Shown here: positions 30,356 through 38,647 of the stretch, one piece after another
How positions within the stretch are numbered: the stretch's first letter is position 1
Layout: each line of letters opens with the position of its first letter
From: Lysinibacillus sphaericus OT4b.31
GTDB lineage: Bacteria; Bacillota; Bacilli; Bacillales_A; Planococcaceae
Direction: 5' to 3'
DNA: 64,000 bases
Assembly (NCBI RefSeq): GCF_000392615.1
Contig: NZ_KB933398.1
Coordinates: forward strand, 2,804,702 to 2,868,701
Notes under the pieces: model-generated
Database searches by the model: none
What the model was told of the DNA's origin: nothing
What the model saw: only the letters and a program-made list of their open reading frames with translations
Position numbers and translations under genes: made by a program

Positions 30356-32026
30356 TTAAATCTTCATGACGCCGCCAGTAGAGGCGCTTGTGACTAATTT
30401 CGAATATCTCGCTAACCAGCCACGTTTGATTTTCGGTTCAAATACTGGCAATCTTTCAAGACGCTCAGCTAATACTTCCTCTGAAACTTCTAAATTAATT
30501 GTACGATTTGGTAAATCAATTGTAATAATGTCACCATTCTCTACTAAAGCGATTGGACCGCCTTCTGCTGCTTCTGGTGAAATATGACCAATTGAAATAC
30601 CGCGAGATGCACCTGAGAAACGTCCGTCTGTAATCAGTGCAACCTTGGTTCCTAAACCACGACCTTGAATAGCAGACGTTGGTGCAAGCATTTCAGGCAT
30701 CCCTGGGCCACCTTTAGGTCCTTCATAGCGAATGACGACTACATGGCCTTCCTTAACTGTGCCATTATCAATGTTTTCCTGCGCTGCCTCTTGTGAATCA
30801 AAGACAATTGCTTCACCCTTAAACACTTTAATAGAAGGATCTACAGCACCTACTTTGATAACAGAGCCATTTGGTGCAATATTACCGAATAACACCGATA
30901 AGCCACCGACAGGACTATAAGGATTGTCTTTCGTACGAATAACTTGATCATTAGTAATCTGATAATCTTTTACAAGTTCCCCCATCGTTACACCTGCAAC
31001 AGTTGGACGATTTGGATGAATTGCACCAGGAATAGATACTAATTCGTTTATGATGGCACTAACACCACCAGCTTTATTAATATCATCCATTGACACATCC
31101 GAAGCGGGCATAATTTTCGCTAAATACGGTACACGCTCTGCAACTTTATTTATATCTTCAATGTTATAGTCGATTTCCGCTTCATTTGCGATGGCAAGTG
31201 TATGAAGGACTGTGTTTGTAGAACCGCCCATTGCCATATCAAGTGCAAATGCATCATCGATTGCTTCTTTTGTAATAATGTCACGTGGCTTAATGTCCTC
31301 ATTCACCATACGGACTAATTGTTTAGCAGCTTCTTTAATGAGCTTATGGCGCTCATCGGATGTTGCTACGATTGTGCCGTTACCTGGAAGCGCTACTCCT
31401 AGCATTTCCATCAAGCAGTTCATAGAGTTCGCAGTGAACATTCCCGAACATGATCCGCATGTCGGACACGCGTTGTTTTCAATATCTAACAGCTCTTCCG
31501 ATGACATTTTGCCTGATTTATGAGCTCCGACACCTTCAAAAACGGATGTTAGTGAAAGTTGTTTACCTGTGGCAGATGTCCCCGCCTCCATTGGACCTCC
31601 TGATACGAAAATTGAAGGTACATTTGTACGAACCGCCGCCATTAACATTCCTGGTGTGATTTTGTCACAGTTTGGAATGTAAAATACGCCATCAAACCAG
31701 TGTGCATTAATAACTGTCTCAGCAGAATCTGCGATAATTTCACGACTTGGTAAAGAATAACGCATACCAATATGTCCCATTGCAATCCCATCATCTACAC
31801 CAATTGTATTAAATTCGAATGGAATTCCACCCGCTTCGATTATGGCTTCCTTGACAACATCAGCAAACGTACGTAAATGAACGTGACCTGGAATAATGTC
31901 GATATAAGAGTTACAAACCCCAATGAATGGTTTGCCTAAATCTTTTGCTTTTACTTTGCCTGTTGCATATAAAAGACTTCGATGTGGCGCACGATCTACG
32001 CCTACTTTAATCATGTCACTTCTCAT
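30356..32026 (-). CDS. ilvD: Dihydroxy-acid dehydratase
   Basis: 556 residues. Iron-sulfur and metal signatures are present: Cys-Asn-Ser-Tyr near the N-terminus, [10 protein letters not shown], and [12 protein letters not shown]. It makes 2-oxoisovalerate and 2-oxo-3-methylvalerate. It precedes the T-box leader on the same strand, so it is expressed from its own promoter (32156-32185) and is not itself under that T-box. Confidence 0.97.
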   Translation of the reverse strand: MRSDMIKVGVDRAPHRSLLYATGKVKAKDLGKPFIGVCNSYIDIIPGHVHLRTFADVVKEAIIEAGGIPFEFNTIGVDDGIAMGHIGMRYSLPSREIIADSAETVINAHWFDGVFYIPNCDKITPGMLMAAVRTNVPSIFVSGGPMEAGTSATGKQLSLTSVFEGVGAHKSGKMSSEELLDIENNACPTCGSCSGMFTANSMNCLMEMLGVALPGNGTIVATSDERHKLIKEAAKQLVRMVNEDIKPRDIITKEAIDDAFALDMAMGGSTNTVLHTLAIANEAEIDYNIEDINKVAERVPYLAKIMPASDVSMDDINKAGGVSAIINELVSIPGAIHPNRPTVAGVTMGELVKDYQITNDQVIRTKDNPYSPVGGLSVLFGNIAPNGSVIKVGAVDPSIKVFKGEAIVFDSQEAAQENIDNGTVKEGHVVVIRYEGPKGGPGMPEMLAPTSAIQGRGLGTKVALITDGRFSGASRGISIGHISPEAAEGGPIALVENGDIITIDLPNRTINLEVSEEVLAERLERLPVFEPKIKRGWLARYSKLVTSASTGGVMKI

Positions 32027-32155
32027 TTTAAACGCCCCTCATTTATTGCTATGTTCGTTGCTATATACAAAATGTTCTGTCTATTTTGTTTTTGTGTATA
32101 AGTTAATTGCTGTAAATGCAACTAACTACTGTAACGAACGTATTAAATTGTTGTT

Positions 32156-32185
32156 ATCATAGTACGAATAAGAGGGTCTCGTCAA
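32156..32185 (-). promoter_or_regulatory. Sigma-A promoter of ilvD
   Basis: TTGACG (32180-32185, minus) and TATGAT (32156-32161, minus) with an 18-base spacer. Confidence 0.65.
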
Positions 32186-32193
32186 CAGTATTT

Positions 32194-32217
32194 TTTGAAT
32201 TGTTTAAACAATTCAAA
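32194..32217. promoter_or_regulatory. Perfect 24-bp palindrome upstream of the ilvD promoter
   Basis: Each 12-base arm reads TTTGAATTGTTT on its own strand; the centre is at 32205/32206. It starts nine bases upstream of the -35 element, where an activator or competing repressor would bind. It has an AATTG..CAATT core loosely like a CodY site but with different spacing. The rest of 32218-32434 is AT-rich with nothing else evident. Confidence 0.6.
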
Positions 32218-32434
32218 TACTCCGTAAAATTTGAAATCGTTTTCATGCTGATTAAGCATCACTTTTATCTCGCTTTGATAAATATTTTGACATTTCGTTC
32301 AAATTTAAATTTTTTTATAATAAGCAATATTTACATAGTTCCACTCTTTAAAAATGATAATAGTCTTTAGCTATTTTCGTAGACGATCCCGCTACTCCAT
32401 GCAGAATATTTCTAATGCAATAAGTACAAAGATT

Positions 32435-33757
32435 TTACAAAATGAATAATTTTTTTAAGTAACCTGTGAAAAAGACATCATCCGGATCGTACTGCGCTCG
32501 AACTTTTAAAAACTTTTCGATATCTGGATACAATTCGTGCACATATTCAGCAGTCAAATGACTTTGTTTCCCCCAATGCGGCCGTCCATTATATTTTTGC
32601 ATCATTGTATGCACCCACTTAAAATAAGGCTCTTCTGACATCCCTTTATACATGTGAAAAGCAATAAATGCAGATTCTTGCCTTTGCGTTGGACTTAAAT
32701 AACCTGCTTCACCTGCTGTCGTACGACATTCTAAAGGAAAATGTACGTTTAAATGGCCTTTTTTAAAGGTCGCATGGATTTCTTCCATACATTCTTCAAA
32801 TTGTATTATGGGAATGGCGTATTCACTTTCCTGAAACTTGACACTACGAGGAGAAGGATAAATTTCATAACAAATCCCAATTTTTTCACCCTCAACGACA
32901 TTTGCTGCCGCTAATCTACTCATCGCACCACTTAATGCAGGCTTCCATTTGCACAGCTCAGACATAGCAAAAAACGCACCATTTTCAACTATTTGAAGCT
33001 TTAAAGTTTCCACACGCTTACTCCATTCAGATTGATAGACAGGTGCCACAGCATTCATACGCTTGACTTGAATCGTTTCACTGTTAGGGAAATAAAACCA
33101 CTCAACATGCCTATGCTGACGAATATCCTCACTAAATGTCGCGAGCCCATTTGCTAATGTTTCCCGTGTTCCTACATAATGTAAACTATAGAGAGGCATC
33201 ACTTTTATCGTTACTTTTACAAGTACACCAAGCATACCGAGTGATACATGTATTGCCTGAGATAATTCATCCGCTCCCCTTATATGCTCTCTGTAAATAC
33301 CGGTACCATCTACAAAACCCCATGTTGTCACTGTTGATGATAAAGAACCTAATGTAACACCAGTTCCGTGTGTGCCGGTAGATACCGCACCGGCAATTGT
33401 TTGCTCTTGAATATCGCCCATGTTCATTAAAGCAAAGCCATGTTTCGCAAGCAGTGGGCCCATTTCATATAAATATGTTCCAGCCCAAAATGTTGCCTCT
33501 TGCCTTTTTGAATCGACAGCAATTAGACCGCGCATGTTATGTAAAGAAAGTGCAATATGCTCCGGCATCGCAACAGCGCTAAAAGAATGAGCCGCCCCTG
33601 TTACACGAATTGTTTTCTTCGTATCACGTGCATGACTTACCACGTTTACAACTTCTTCAATAGATCGAGGTAAATACATCTCACTTGGATAAGAAATCAT
33701 ATTGCCAGCCCAATTTGTCCACTTTTCACCATTTTTCCATTTGTCTATAGAAAACAT
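32435..33757 (-). CDS. FAD-linked oxidoreductase, D-arabinono-1,4-lactone oxidase family
   Basis: 440 residues. The FAD domain (1-190) has Tyr-Leu-Pro-Arg-Ser-Ile-Glu-Glu-Val, Val-Thr-Gly-Ala-Ala-His-Ser-Phe-Ser and Ser-Thr-Gly-Thr-His-Gly-Thr-Gly. The C-terminal ALO domain ends with Pro-His-Trp-Gly-Lys, close to the His-Trp-x-Lys active-site motif. Relatives oxidise aldonolactones or polyols with oxygen. It overlaps the preceding PLP enzyme gene by 13 bases, so the two act together or are at least co-expressed. Confidence 0.85.
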   Translation of the reverse strand: MFSIDKWKNGEKWTNWAGNMISYPSEMYLPRSIEEVVNVVSHARDTKKTIRVTGAAHSFSAVAMPEHIALSLHNMRGLIAVDSKRQEATFWAGTYLYEMGPLLAKHGFALMNMGDIQEQTIAGAVSTGTHGTGVTLGSLSSTVTTWGFVDGTGIYREHIRGADELSQAIHVSLGMLGVLVKVTIKVMPLYSLHYVGTRETLANGLATFSEDIRQHRHVEWFYFPNSETIQVKRMNAVAPVYQSEWSKRVETLKLQIVENGAFFAMSELCKWKPALSGAMSRLAAANVVEGEKIGICYEIYPSPRSVKFQESEYAIPIIQFEECMEEIHATFKKGHLNVHFPLECRTTAGEAGYLSPTQRQESAFIAFHMYKGMSEEPYFKWVHTMMQKYNGRPHWGKQSHLTAEYVHELYPDIEKFLKVRAQYDPDDVFFTGYLKKLFIL

Positions 33758-34920
33758 TGGCCATCCCCCCTGTATGTTGCATAAGTTCCGATATACTTGT
33801 CCTCTCTTATTAAGTGCAATACTTGAAATCTTTCACAAAGCTCACCGGCCTTGGCATGTCGAAAATACATTGTGTCCCCTATATTGACTGTTTTCCCTTT
33901 TACCTTCACGGGCGTTTGAACTTCTCCTGCACCTTCTAAGCTAAGAAATGAAAAATAGTTGGGTTCATAAAACGTTGGCAATCGGTCCCCTGCCATTGCA
34001 CCAGACGCCGTATATCCACCACCATGACAAACCACAATGTTTTTCTCAGGCTTTCTAGTTACTCTCAGTGCAAACCCAGCTGCCTTTGAGAGCTGTAAAT
34101 GTGTAAACTGATCAAAAAGAGCTGGCGCATAAAATGCTGAACCAACCGTAATTTCCGTCACCTCTTTTTGTTGAGCAGTATAAGTCATACTGCCTGAACC
34201 ACCACCATTAACAAAATATAGATGAGGAAAATAAGCTTTTATATGAGCGATGGCCAGTCTACGAAACTGGGTTACTTGCTTTTTAGCTTGTATCTGCATT
34301 GTTTCAATTAATCTTCCTTTCACAGCATTTGCTGGTCGATTACCAACACCGGCAATTTGAGCCTCATAGCCCATAGCTCCTACAACTTCAATAAATGATT
34401 GATTTTTTATAAATTGTAAAAATGGTGTTAAGGACTCAAGTGAATGAAGAGATGAACGTTTCGTACCAAAGTAAAGGACTTTAAAATCATTCGATAAATT
34501 AATATCAATACAAACCTTCACTTGTACGTCAAGCTCTGCTCCTAGTTTCTCCAAAAATGCTACATGCTCTTGTTTATCCACCATGAATGTGACCGTTTTC
34601 CCTTCTTTCACAAACTGTAACAATTGACGAACCGCTAGTTCCTCCATCACTGGATAGCCAAGCAATAAATCATCAAAATGATGCTCTAGTAAAAAAATCG
34701 TTTCTGCCGCTGTGAACGTCATTAAACCTACAGTATTTGAGAGGTTCTGCTGTAAATAACTTAGCACCTCTAGCGAACGAATCGATTTGGTCGCAATGCG
34801 AATTTTTTTCTGTCCACAAGCTTGCTGCACTGCCGCTATATTGTCATCGAGTGCATCTAAGTCCAGCCAGGCAAATGGACATTCTAGTTCGCGAAATGCA
34901 CGTTCAAATCTCATTGTCAT
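33745..34920 (-). CDS. PLP enzyme of alanine-racemase fold, amino acid aldolase/deaminase-like
   Basis: 391 residues. The N-terminus reads Phe-Ala-Trp-Leu-Asp-Leu-Asp-Ala-Leu followed by Ile-Arg-Ile-Ala-Thr-Lys-Ser-Ile-Arg, placing the PLP lysine as in D-threonine aldolases. Asn-Gly-Gly-Gly-Ser-Gly-Ser fits the phosphate-binding loop, and the C-terminal His-Gly-Gly-Gly-Tyr region fits the metal-binding DSD1-type domain. The usual annotation is amino acid deaminase/aldolase. GGGGTGATAGG precedes two possible ATGs (34920, 34914). First gene of a pair with the FAD oxidase. Confidence 0.8.
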   Translation of the reverse strand: MTMRFERAFRELECPFAWLDLDALDDNIAAVQQACGQKKIRIATKSIRSLEVLSYLQQNLSNTVGLMTFTAAETIFLLEHHFDDLLLGYPVMEELAVRQLLQFVKEGKTVTFMVDKQEHVAFLEKLGAELDVQVKVCIDINLSNDFKVLYFGTKRSSLHSLESLTPFLQFIKNQSFIEVVGAMGYEAQIAGVGNRPANAVKGRLIETMQIQAKKQVTQFRRLAIAHIKAYFPHLYFVNGGGSGSMTYTAQQKEVTEITVGSAFYAPALFDQFTHLQLSKAAGFALRVTRKPEKNIVVCHGGGYTASGAMAGDRLPTFYEPNYFSFLSLEGAGEVQTPVKVKGKTVNIGDTMYFRHAKAGELCERFQVLHLIREDKYIGTYATYRGDGQCFL

Positions 34921-35004
34921 CCTATCACCCCTTCATATGTTCTGTGTATTTGACATTTTCAAAAAAATTCCTTTTAATGAAAAAACATTTTTGTCTAGAC
35001 AACA

Positions 35005-35048
35005 AAAAACAACCGTGGACTACGACGAAATTGCCTTCACGGTTGTTT
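35005..35048 (-). terminator. Terminator of the small peptide gene
   Basis: On the minus strand AAAACAACCGTG pairs with CACGGTTGTTTT and continues into T residues. Confidence 0.75.
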
Positions 35049-35097
35049 TAGTATTGGACGAGCATTAAACTCACCTTTCTATTATATTTTTACGAGA

Positions 35098-35205
35098 CTA
35101 CGATACGAATAAAAATTCTACTGCCAAGTTTAACATTACTAGCATATGCAAAGATGCAATTAGCAAACCTTGACGATCTAAACGTTTCATAACAGTCATA
35201 TTCAT
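35098..35205 (-). CDS. 35-residue hydrophobic peptide
   Basis: ATG at 35205, TAG at 35098-35100. A short basic N-terminus (Met-Lys-Arg-Leu-Asp-Arg-Gln) is followed by about 24 mostly hydrophobic residues, enough for one membrane span. Expression signals are complete: a near-consensus promoter at 35231-35259, GAGGTGAT before the ATG, and a hairpin terminator at 35005-35048. It is too short for routine gene finders. It could be a membrane microprotein or a type I toxin-like peptide; no antisense RNA promoter was identified with confidence. Confidence 0.65.
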   Translation of the reverse strand: MNMTVMKRLDRQGLLIASLHMLVMLNLAVEFLFVS

Positions 35206-35230
35206 AAATATCACCTCGCCTTTTTTTCAC

Positions 35231-35259
35231 ATTATACGCCCACACAAATCAATTTTCAA
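35231..35259 (-). promoter_or_regulatory. Sigma-A promoter of the small peptide gene
   Basis: TTGAAA (35254-35259, minus) and TATAAT (35231-35236, minus) with exactly 17 bases between. Confidence 0.8.
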
Positions 35260-35356
35260 ACTATTCTTAACATTAAAATATAACTATTTTTCTGACAAAC
35301 CGACCCAAATATGGCATGATAAAAATAAATTTATACTTTTTAGGGGTGTGAAATAA

Positions 35357-35902
35357 TTGAAAAAAGCATTGCTTGTTATCGATTATACGTATGATTTTGT
35401 AGCAACTGATGGAAAACTAACATGTGGCCAACCTGGGCAAGCTTTAGACGCAAAGATTTCCTCATTAATTGAACAATTTCTTGTAGAAAATGACTTGGTT
35501 GTTTTTGCTAATGACCTACATGAAGAAAATGATCCTTTTCATCCTGAAACTAAACTTTTCCCCCCACATAATATTCGTGGTACTAATGGTCGCCACTTAT
35601 ATGGCCAAGTTGGGGAAGTCTATAATGCGCATAAAGAAGAAGTACTTTGGCTTGATAAAACGCGCTATAGTGCCTTTGCAGGTACAAATTTAGCGCTTAC
35701 ATTAAAAGAACGTGGCATTGAAGAAGTGCATTTAGTGGGTGTTTGTACAGATATTTGTATTTTGCACACTGCTGTTGATGCTTATAATCTTGGTATTTCG
35801 ACAGTTGTTTATGCGCACGGTGTTGCAAGTTTTGATGCAGCCGGTCACGACTGGGCATTACGTCATTTTGAACAGACATTAGGTGCAAAAGTCATTCAAT
35901 AA
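35357..35902 (+). CDS. pncA: Nicotinamidase (isochorismatase family)
   Basis: 181 residues, close to B. subtilis PncA (YueJ). Catalytic residues fit: Asp9 in Val-Ile-Asp-Tyr-Thr, Lys in Asp-Lys-Thr-Arg-Tyr-Ser-Ala-Phe, and Cys in Val-Gly-Val-Cys-Thr-Asp-Ile-Cys-Ile-Leu-His. The metal-binding Asp/His pair lies in the Asn-Asp-Leu-His segment. It hydrolyses nicotinamide to nicotinate for NAD salvage. TTG start with GGGGTG upstream. Single gene. Confidence 0.87.
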   Translation: MKKALLVIDYTYDFVATDGKLTCGQPGQALDAKISSLIEQFLVENDLVVFANDLHEENDPFHPETKLFPPHNIRGTNGRHLYGQVGEVYNAHKEEVLWLDKTRYSAFAGTNLALTLKERGIEEVHLVGVCTDICILHTAVDAYNLGISTVVYAHGVASFDAAGHDWALRHFEQTLGAKVIQ

Positions 35903-35976
35903 ATCATTAAATGGAATGAACGCCGTTTATTTACTGTAATGTAAGAAAACTAAAATCAAAAAAGCAGCTTATTTAT

Positions 35977-36001
35977 GTTTATTATTCTCCAGAAAGGATA
36001 T
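35977..36001 (+). promoter_or_regulatory. Candidate sigma-B promoter
   Basis: GTTTAT (35977-35982) and GGATAT (35996-36001) with 13 bases between, near the GTTTAA-N13-15-GGGTAT form. The downstream GlsB-like gene is a general-stress type in relatives. Confidence 0.35.
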
Positions 36002-36051
36002 AACTAAGTAATCGCCATTTTATATCTTAAATTTTGAGGAGATGAATAATT

Positions 36052-36309
36052 ATGATAAGTTTCATTTGGTTTTTAATCATCGGAGGAATATTAGGTTGGT
36101 TAGCTGGCGTCATTTTAGGTAAAGATGTACCTGGCGGCATTATTGGTAATATTATTGCAGGTATTGTCGGTTCTTGGATTGGTAGTATGGTTCTTGGTAA
36201 CTGGGGTTGGAAAGTCAGCGATTTCTACGTGTTCCCAGCTTTAATCGGTGCGATTGTCCTTATCTTTATCGTAAGCATGATTTTAAAAACTATGCGTAAA
36301 GCAACATAA
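36052..36309 (+). CDS. GlsB/YeaQ/YmgE family membrane stress protein
   Basis: 85 residues, three hydrophobic segments with Gly-rich turns (Gly-Gly-Ile-Leu-Gly-Trp-Leu-Ala-Gly, then Gly-Gly-Ile-Ile-Gly-Asn-Ile-Ile-Ala-Gly), the hallmark of this family of small transglycosylase-associated stress proteins. TTTGAGGAGATG precedes the ATG. Biochemical function is not known for the family. Confidence 0.88.
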   Translation: MISFIWFLIIGGILGWLAGVILGKDVPGGIIGNIIAGIVGSWIGSMVLGNWGWKVSDFYVFPALIGAIVLIFIVSMILKTMRKAT

Positions 36310-36316
36310 ATATGAA

Positions 36317-36351
36317 TAAAAAGAGCCATCTTTATTGGATGGCTCTTTCAG
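36317..36351 (+). terminator. Terminator of the GlsB-like gene
   Basis: AAGAGCCATC pairs with GGATGGCTCTTT. Confidence 0.8.
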
Positions 36352-36404
36352 ACTGTAAACAAATTCAAAAAATTGAGTTCGTTTACAGTATTTTTTTTCA
36401 AATA

Positions 36405-36545
36405 GGAGTATCTATATGACGCCGTTGATTTCCGCTACGGCGGACGCTTTTCGCGGGATGGCTTCAGTCTCCTTGTCGTTACGCTCCTGCGGCCTTTTCG
36501 CTCATGCAATTCCCATAGAAGTCGCAGCCTGCGCTCCAATCAACT
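36405..36545. repeat. GC-rich intergenic repeat, copy C (inverted)
   Basis: Reads as the reverse complement of copies A and B: GAGTATCTATA first, then TTTCCGCTACGGCGGACGC and finally CTCCAATCAACTAG. A stem (ACTGTAAACAAA with TTCGTTTACAGT, 36351-36391) lies just before it, matching the stem next to copy B. Confidence 0.75.
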
Positions 36546-36750
36546 AGTGTCATTTATAAATGATGGAGGTGATGGATGGGATGACAAAAAATAGTAATAG
36601 TGAACGAAATCCAAGTGACATGAAACAAATCTATGTGCCATGAATTTGAGGAAGCTAGCTAATTGGACATGGCAAAGTCCAAAAATGGTGGAAAATAGTT
36701 GCTCGTAACGTACTACTGTCGTTAATAGGGGCAATTTGGTACGAATATTT
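36546..36750 (+). pseudogene. Internally deleted transposase remnant, second copy
   Basis: Contains ATGGAGGTGATGGATGGGAT near the start and GCTAATTGGACATGGCAAAG (Ala-Asn-Trp-Thr-Trp-Gln) further on, both matching the remnant at 13795-14104 read on its own strand. The deletion end points differ slightly and stops interrupt the frame. Together with copy C it repeats the same composite arrangement. A hairpin with AAAAGGTATTCGG/CCGAATACCTTTT follows at 36766-36803, and another (GGCTGTC/GACAGCC) at 36816-36870. Confidence 0.6.
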
Positions 36751-36874
36751 CTCATAAAAAATTTCAAAAGGTATTCGGCATGTGAATCATTCCGAATACC
36801 TTTTGTCGTCAATCTGGCTGTCTAAAGAGCCCTTCAAACAGAGCATGTTGTTTTTATTTTTAGGACAGCCATCT

Positions 36875-37573
36875 TTATTTTTTTGTATTTATAAGTACCG
36901 CAGCTTTTAATTCATCATGATAATCATTATACACTTTGTAATAATGCAAAACATTTTCTACATATTCGTCGCTATGATTATAATTAAACACAGCACGTTT
37001 TAAGTCACCTTTAGCTGCACCGTACTTTGATAAATAATTGGCGGCACTATACACAGCATCTTCAATATCATACGGGTCTGCTACACCATCCCCATTCGCA
37101 TCTACCCCGTATCCACCGTACTTTTGGATTGCAGCCGGATTCATTAGTTCAGACTTGGTAATTTCTCCTTTGCCCAATCCCGAACATGTTGGATGTTTCC
37201 ATCCAACAAAGGTACAAGGCATAAACTGCATGTGCCCTTCTGCCCCGGCTGGAGAAACAAGGGATTTCATGGAGGAAAATCGCGTTTCGATGCGATGATG
37301 CGCCGCCAACAATGTCCAAGGCACACCATATTTCTCCTCGGCCGCTATATATACGGGAATATATTGCTCTGGAATTTTTATATCAAAATTTTGTTGTATT
37401 TCTTCTATCGCCTTCTGCTGTGCAAGCTTTTCAAAAATCGGGAATGTTTGTAGTTCCTTCCATGCAAAAAAAGCGAGAACATACACTGTTATAGCAATTG
37501 GAATTAATAATGCAATCATGCCCATTTTCACAGCTGGTGATAGCAATTGTTTTTTCTGTTTTTTTTTCGCCAT
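36875..37573 (-). CDS. Membrane-anchored lytic transglycosylase (lysozyme-like fold)
   Basis: 232 residues. A basic N-terminus and one membrane helix (about 16-40) anchor it. The outer domain has the catalytic Glu in His-Arg-Ile-Glu-Thr-Arg-Phe-Ser, followed by Gly-Ala-Glu-Gly-His-Met-Gln-Phe-Met-Pro and Ala-Asn-Tyr-Leu. A Asp-Ala-Asn-Gly-Asp-Gly loop resembles an EF-hand calcium site. It should cleave peptidoglycan glycan strands. AGGTGTG precedes the ATG. Single gene. Confidence 0.85.
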   Translation of the reverse strand: MAKKKQKKQLLSPAVKMGMIALLIPIAITVYVLAFFAWKELQTFPIFEKLAQQKAIEEIQQNFDIKIPEQYIPVYIAAEEKYGVPWTLLAAHHRIETRFSSMKSLVSPAGAEGHMQFMPCTFVGWKHPTCSGLGKGEITKSELMNPAAIQKYGGYGVDANGDGVADPYDIEDAVYSAANYLSKYGAAKGDLKRAVFNYNHSDEYVENVLHYYKVYNDYHDELKAAVLINTKK

Positions 37574-37747
37574 ATGTCACACCTAATCATTCATTGTCTT
37601 CTTCTATATTACCAAATTTACCGTTTATATGTAGGCAATTTTCAGCTATTTTCTTTTCACTACTATTATGGTTGAATAGATAGAGAGAAATATAGTAAAA
37701 TACAATTTGATTGTTTTTGATTGGATAAATACAGGAGGAATCATTTT

Positions 37748-38137
37748 ATGTGGAAAGACTTTAAGGAATTTGCTATGAAAGGCAATATTGTCGATTTAGC
37801 AGTGGCAGTCGTTATTGGTGGTGCCTTCGGTAAAATTGTTACCTCCTTAGTAGAAAATATCATTATGCCATTAGTTGGTGTACTAACAGGTGGCGTTGAT
37901 TTAACTAAGAGCTTTGTTTATGGCTCAGGTGAAGCGCAAATTCAATTGGGTGTGTTTTTACAGTCGATTATCGACTTTTTAATTATCGCTTTTGCGATTT
38001 TCTTAGCACTAAGAATCATGACGAAGCTTTCTAATAAAAAAGAAGAGGCTGTTGTGGAAGAGCCCATTCCAGCACTTGATGCAAAAGAGGAACTGTTAAA
38101 AGAAATTCGCGATTTACTTAAAAAAGAACAATTGTAA
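37748..38137 (+). CDS. mscL: Large-conductance mechanosensitive channel
   Basis: 129 residues with the MscL start [18 protein letters not shown], two membrane helices and a charged C-terminal helix. It releases solutes on sudden osmotic downshift. The ATG at 37748 follows AGGAGG; the upstream extension to 37721 is not supported. Confidence 0.95.
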   Translation: MWKDFKEFAMKGNIVDLAVAVVIGGAFGKIVTSLVENIIMPLVGVLTGGVDLTKSFVYGSGEAQIQLGVFLQSIIDFLIIAFAIFLALRIMTKLSNKKEEAVVEEPIPALDAKEELLKEIRDLLKKEQL

Positions 38138-38179
38138 AGTGGGAAGCAATTGCTTCATATCTGTAGACAAAATTTGAGT

Positions 38180-38219
38180 GCACCCAAATTGTTAGAAACC
38201 TATCTAACAATTTGGGTGC
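38180..38219. terminator. Strong inverted repeat after mscL
   Basis: Two 17-base arms (GCACCCAAATTGTTAGA and its complement) around a six-base loop. Confidence 0.75.
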
Positions 38220-38489
38220 TATTCTTATAGCTAAATTCACTTTACAGTGAAAAGGCAAGCAATTAATCACTCTTTTAAATGGTAATGATTCTTTCCGAAC
38301 AATTGCTTCTACTTATTATGTACATCATGAAACTGTATCCAATTCATGGTGAAAAGCTTTTTATTTTTCTCTATTATATTTTTTCTAGATATCCTACTAA
38401 ATGTCCCCCCATCGAACCTAACCATGTTCTGACAGCAAAATAATTAAACACCTACTATTCCTACATGATTTTACCACAATAATCTATCA

Positions 38490-38504
38490 AATTTTCTGAA
38501 ATCA
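38490..38504. promoter_or_regulatory. Candidate CodY box upstream of metI
   Basis: AATTTTCTGAAATCA matches AATTTTCWGAAAATT at 12 of 15 positions. It ends 17 bases before the -35 element. Confidence 0.45.
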
Positions 38505-38521
38505 TCTTGTCCTACCGAAGT

Positions 38522-38550
38522 TTACATGTTAAATTGGTAACAATTATAGA
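38522..38550 (+). promoter_or_regulatory. Candidate sigma-A promoter of metI-metC
   Basis: TTACAT (38522-38527), 17-base spacer, TATAGA (38545-38550). Confidence 0.5.
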
Positions 38551-38589
38551 GAATACTATATACGTAATCTAATTATCCAATAAGAACCT

Positions 38590-38619
38590 GGGTCCATTGG
38601 TGATACGTGGACCCTTTCT
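38590..38619 (+). terminator. Terminator-like hairpin in the metI leader
   Basis: GGGTCCA pairs with TGGACCC, followed by TTTCT. It lies between the promoter and the metI ATG, so it may attenuate the operon. No SAM-riboswitch or T-box sequence is seen in the roughly 100-base leader. Confidence 0.6.
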
Positions 38620-38647
38620 ATATTATGATAAAGAAAAGAGTGACGAC

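Noticed and set aside
32194..32217. The ilvD palindrome as a terminator of the FAD oxidase gene
   Set aside because: It is more than 200 bases from either gene end and upstream of the oxidase stop in the wrong direction; the AT-rich arms are a poor terminator.
34921..35070. Plus-strand frames of about 100 codons upstream of pncA
   Set aside because: They overlap the aldolase gene on the opposite strand and the terminator hairpin; no ribosome site.
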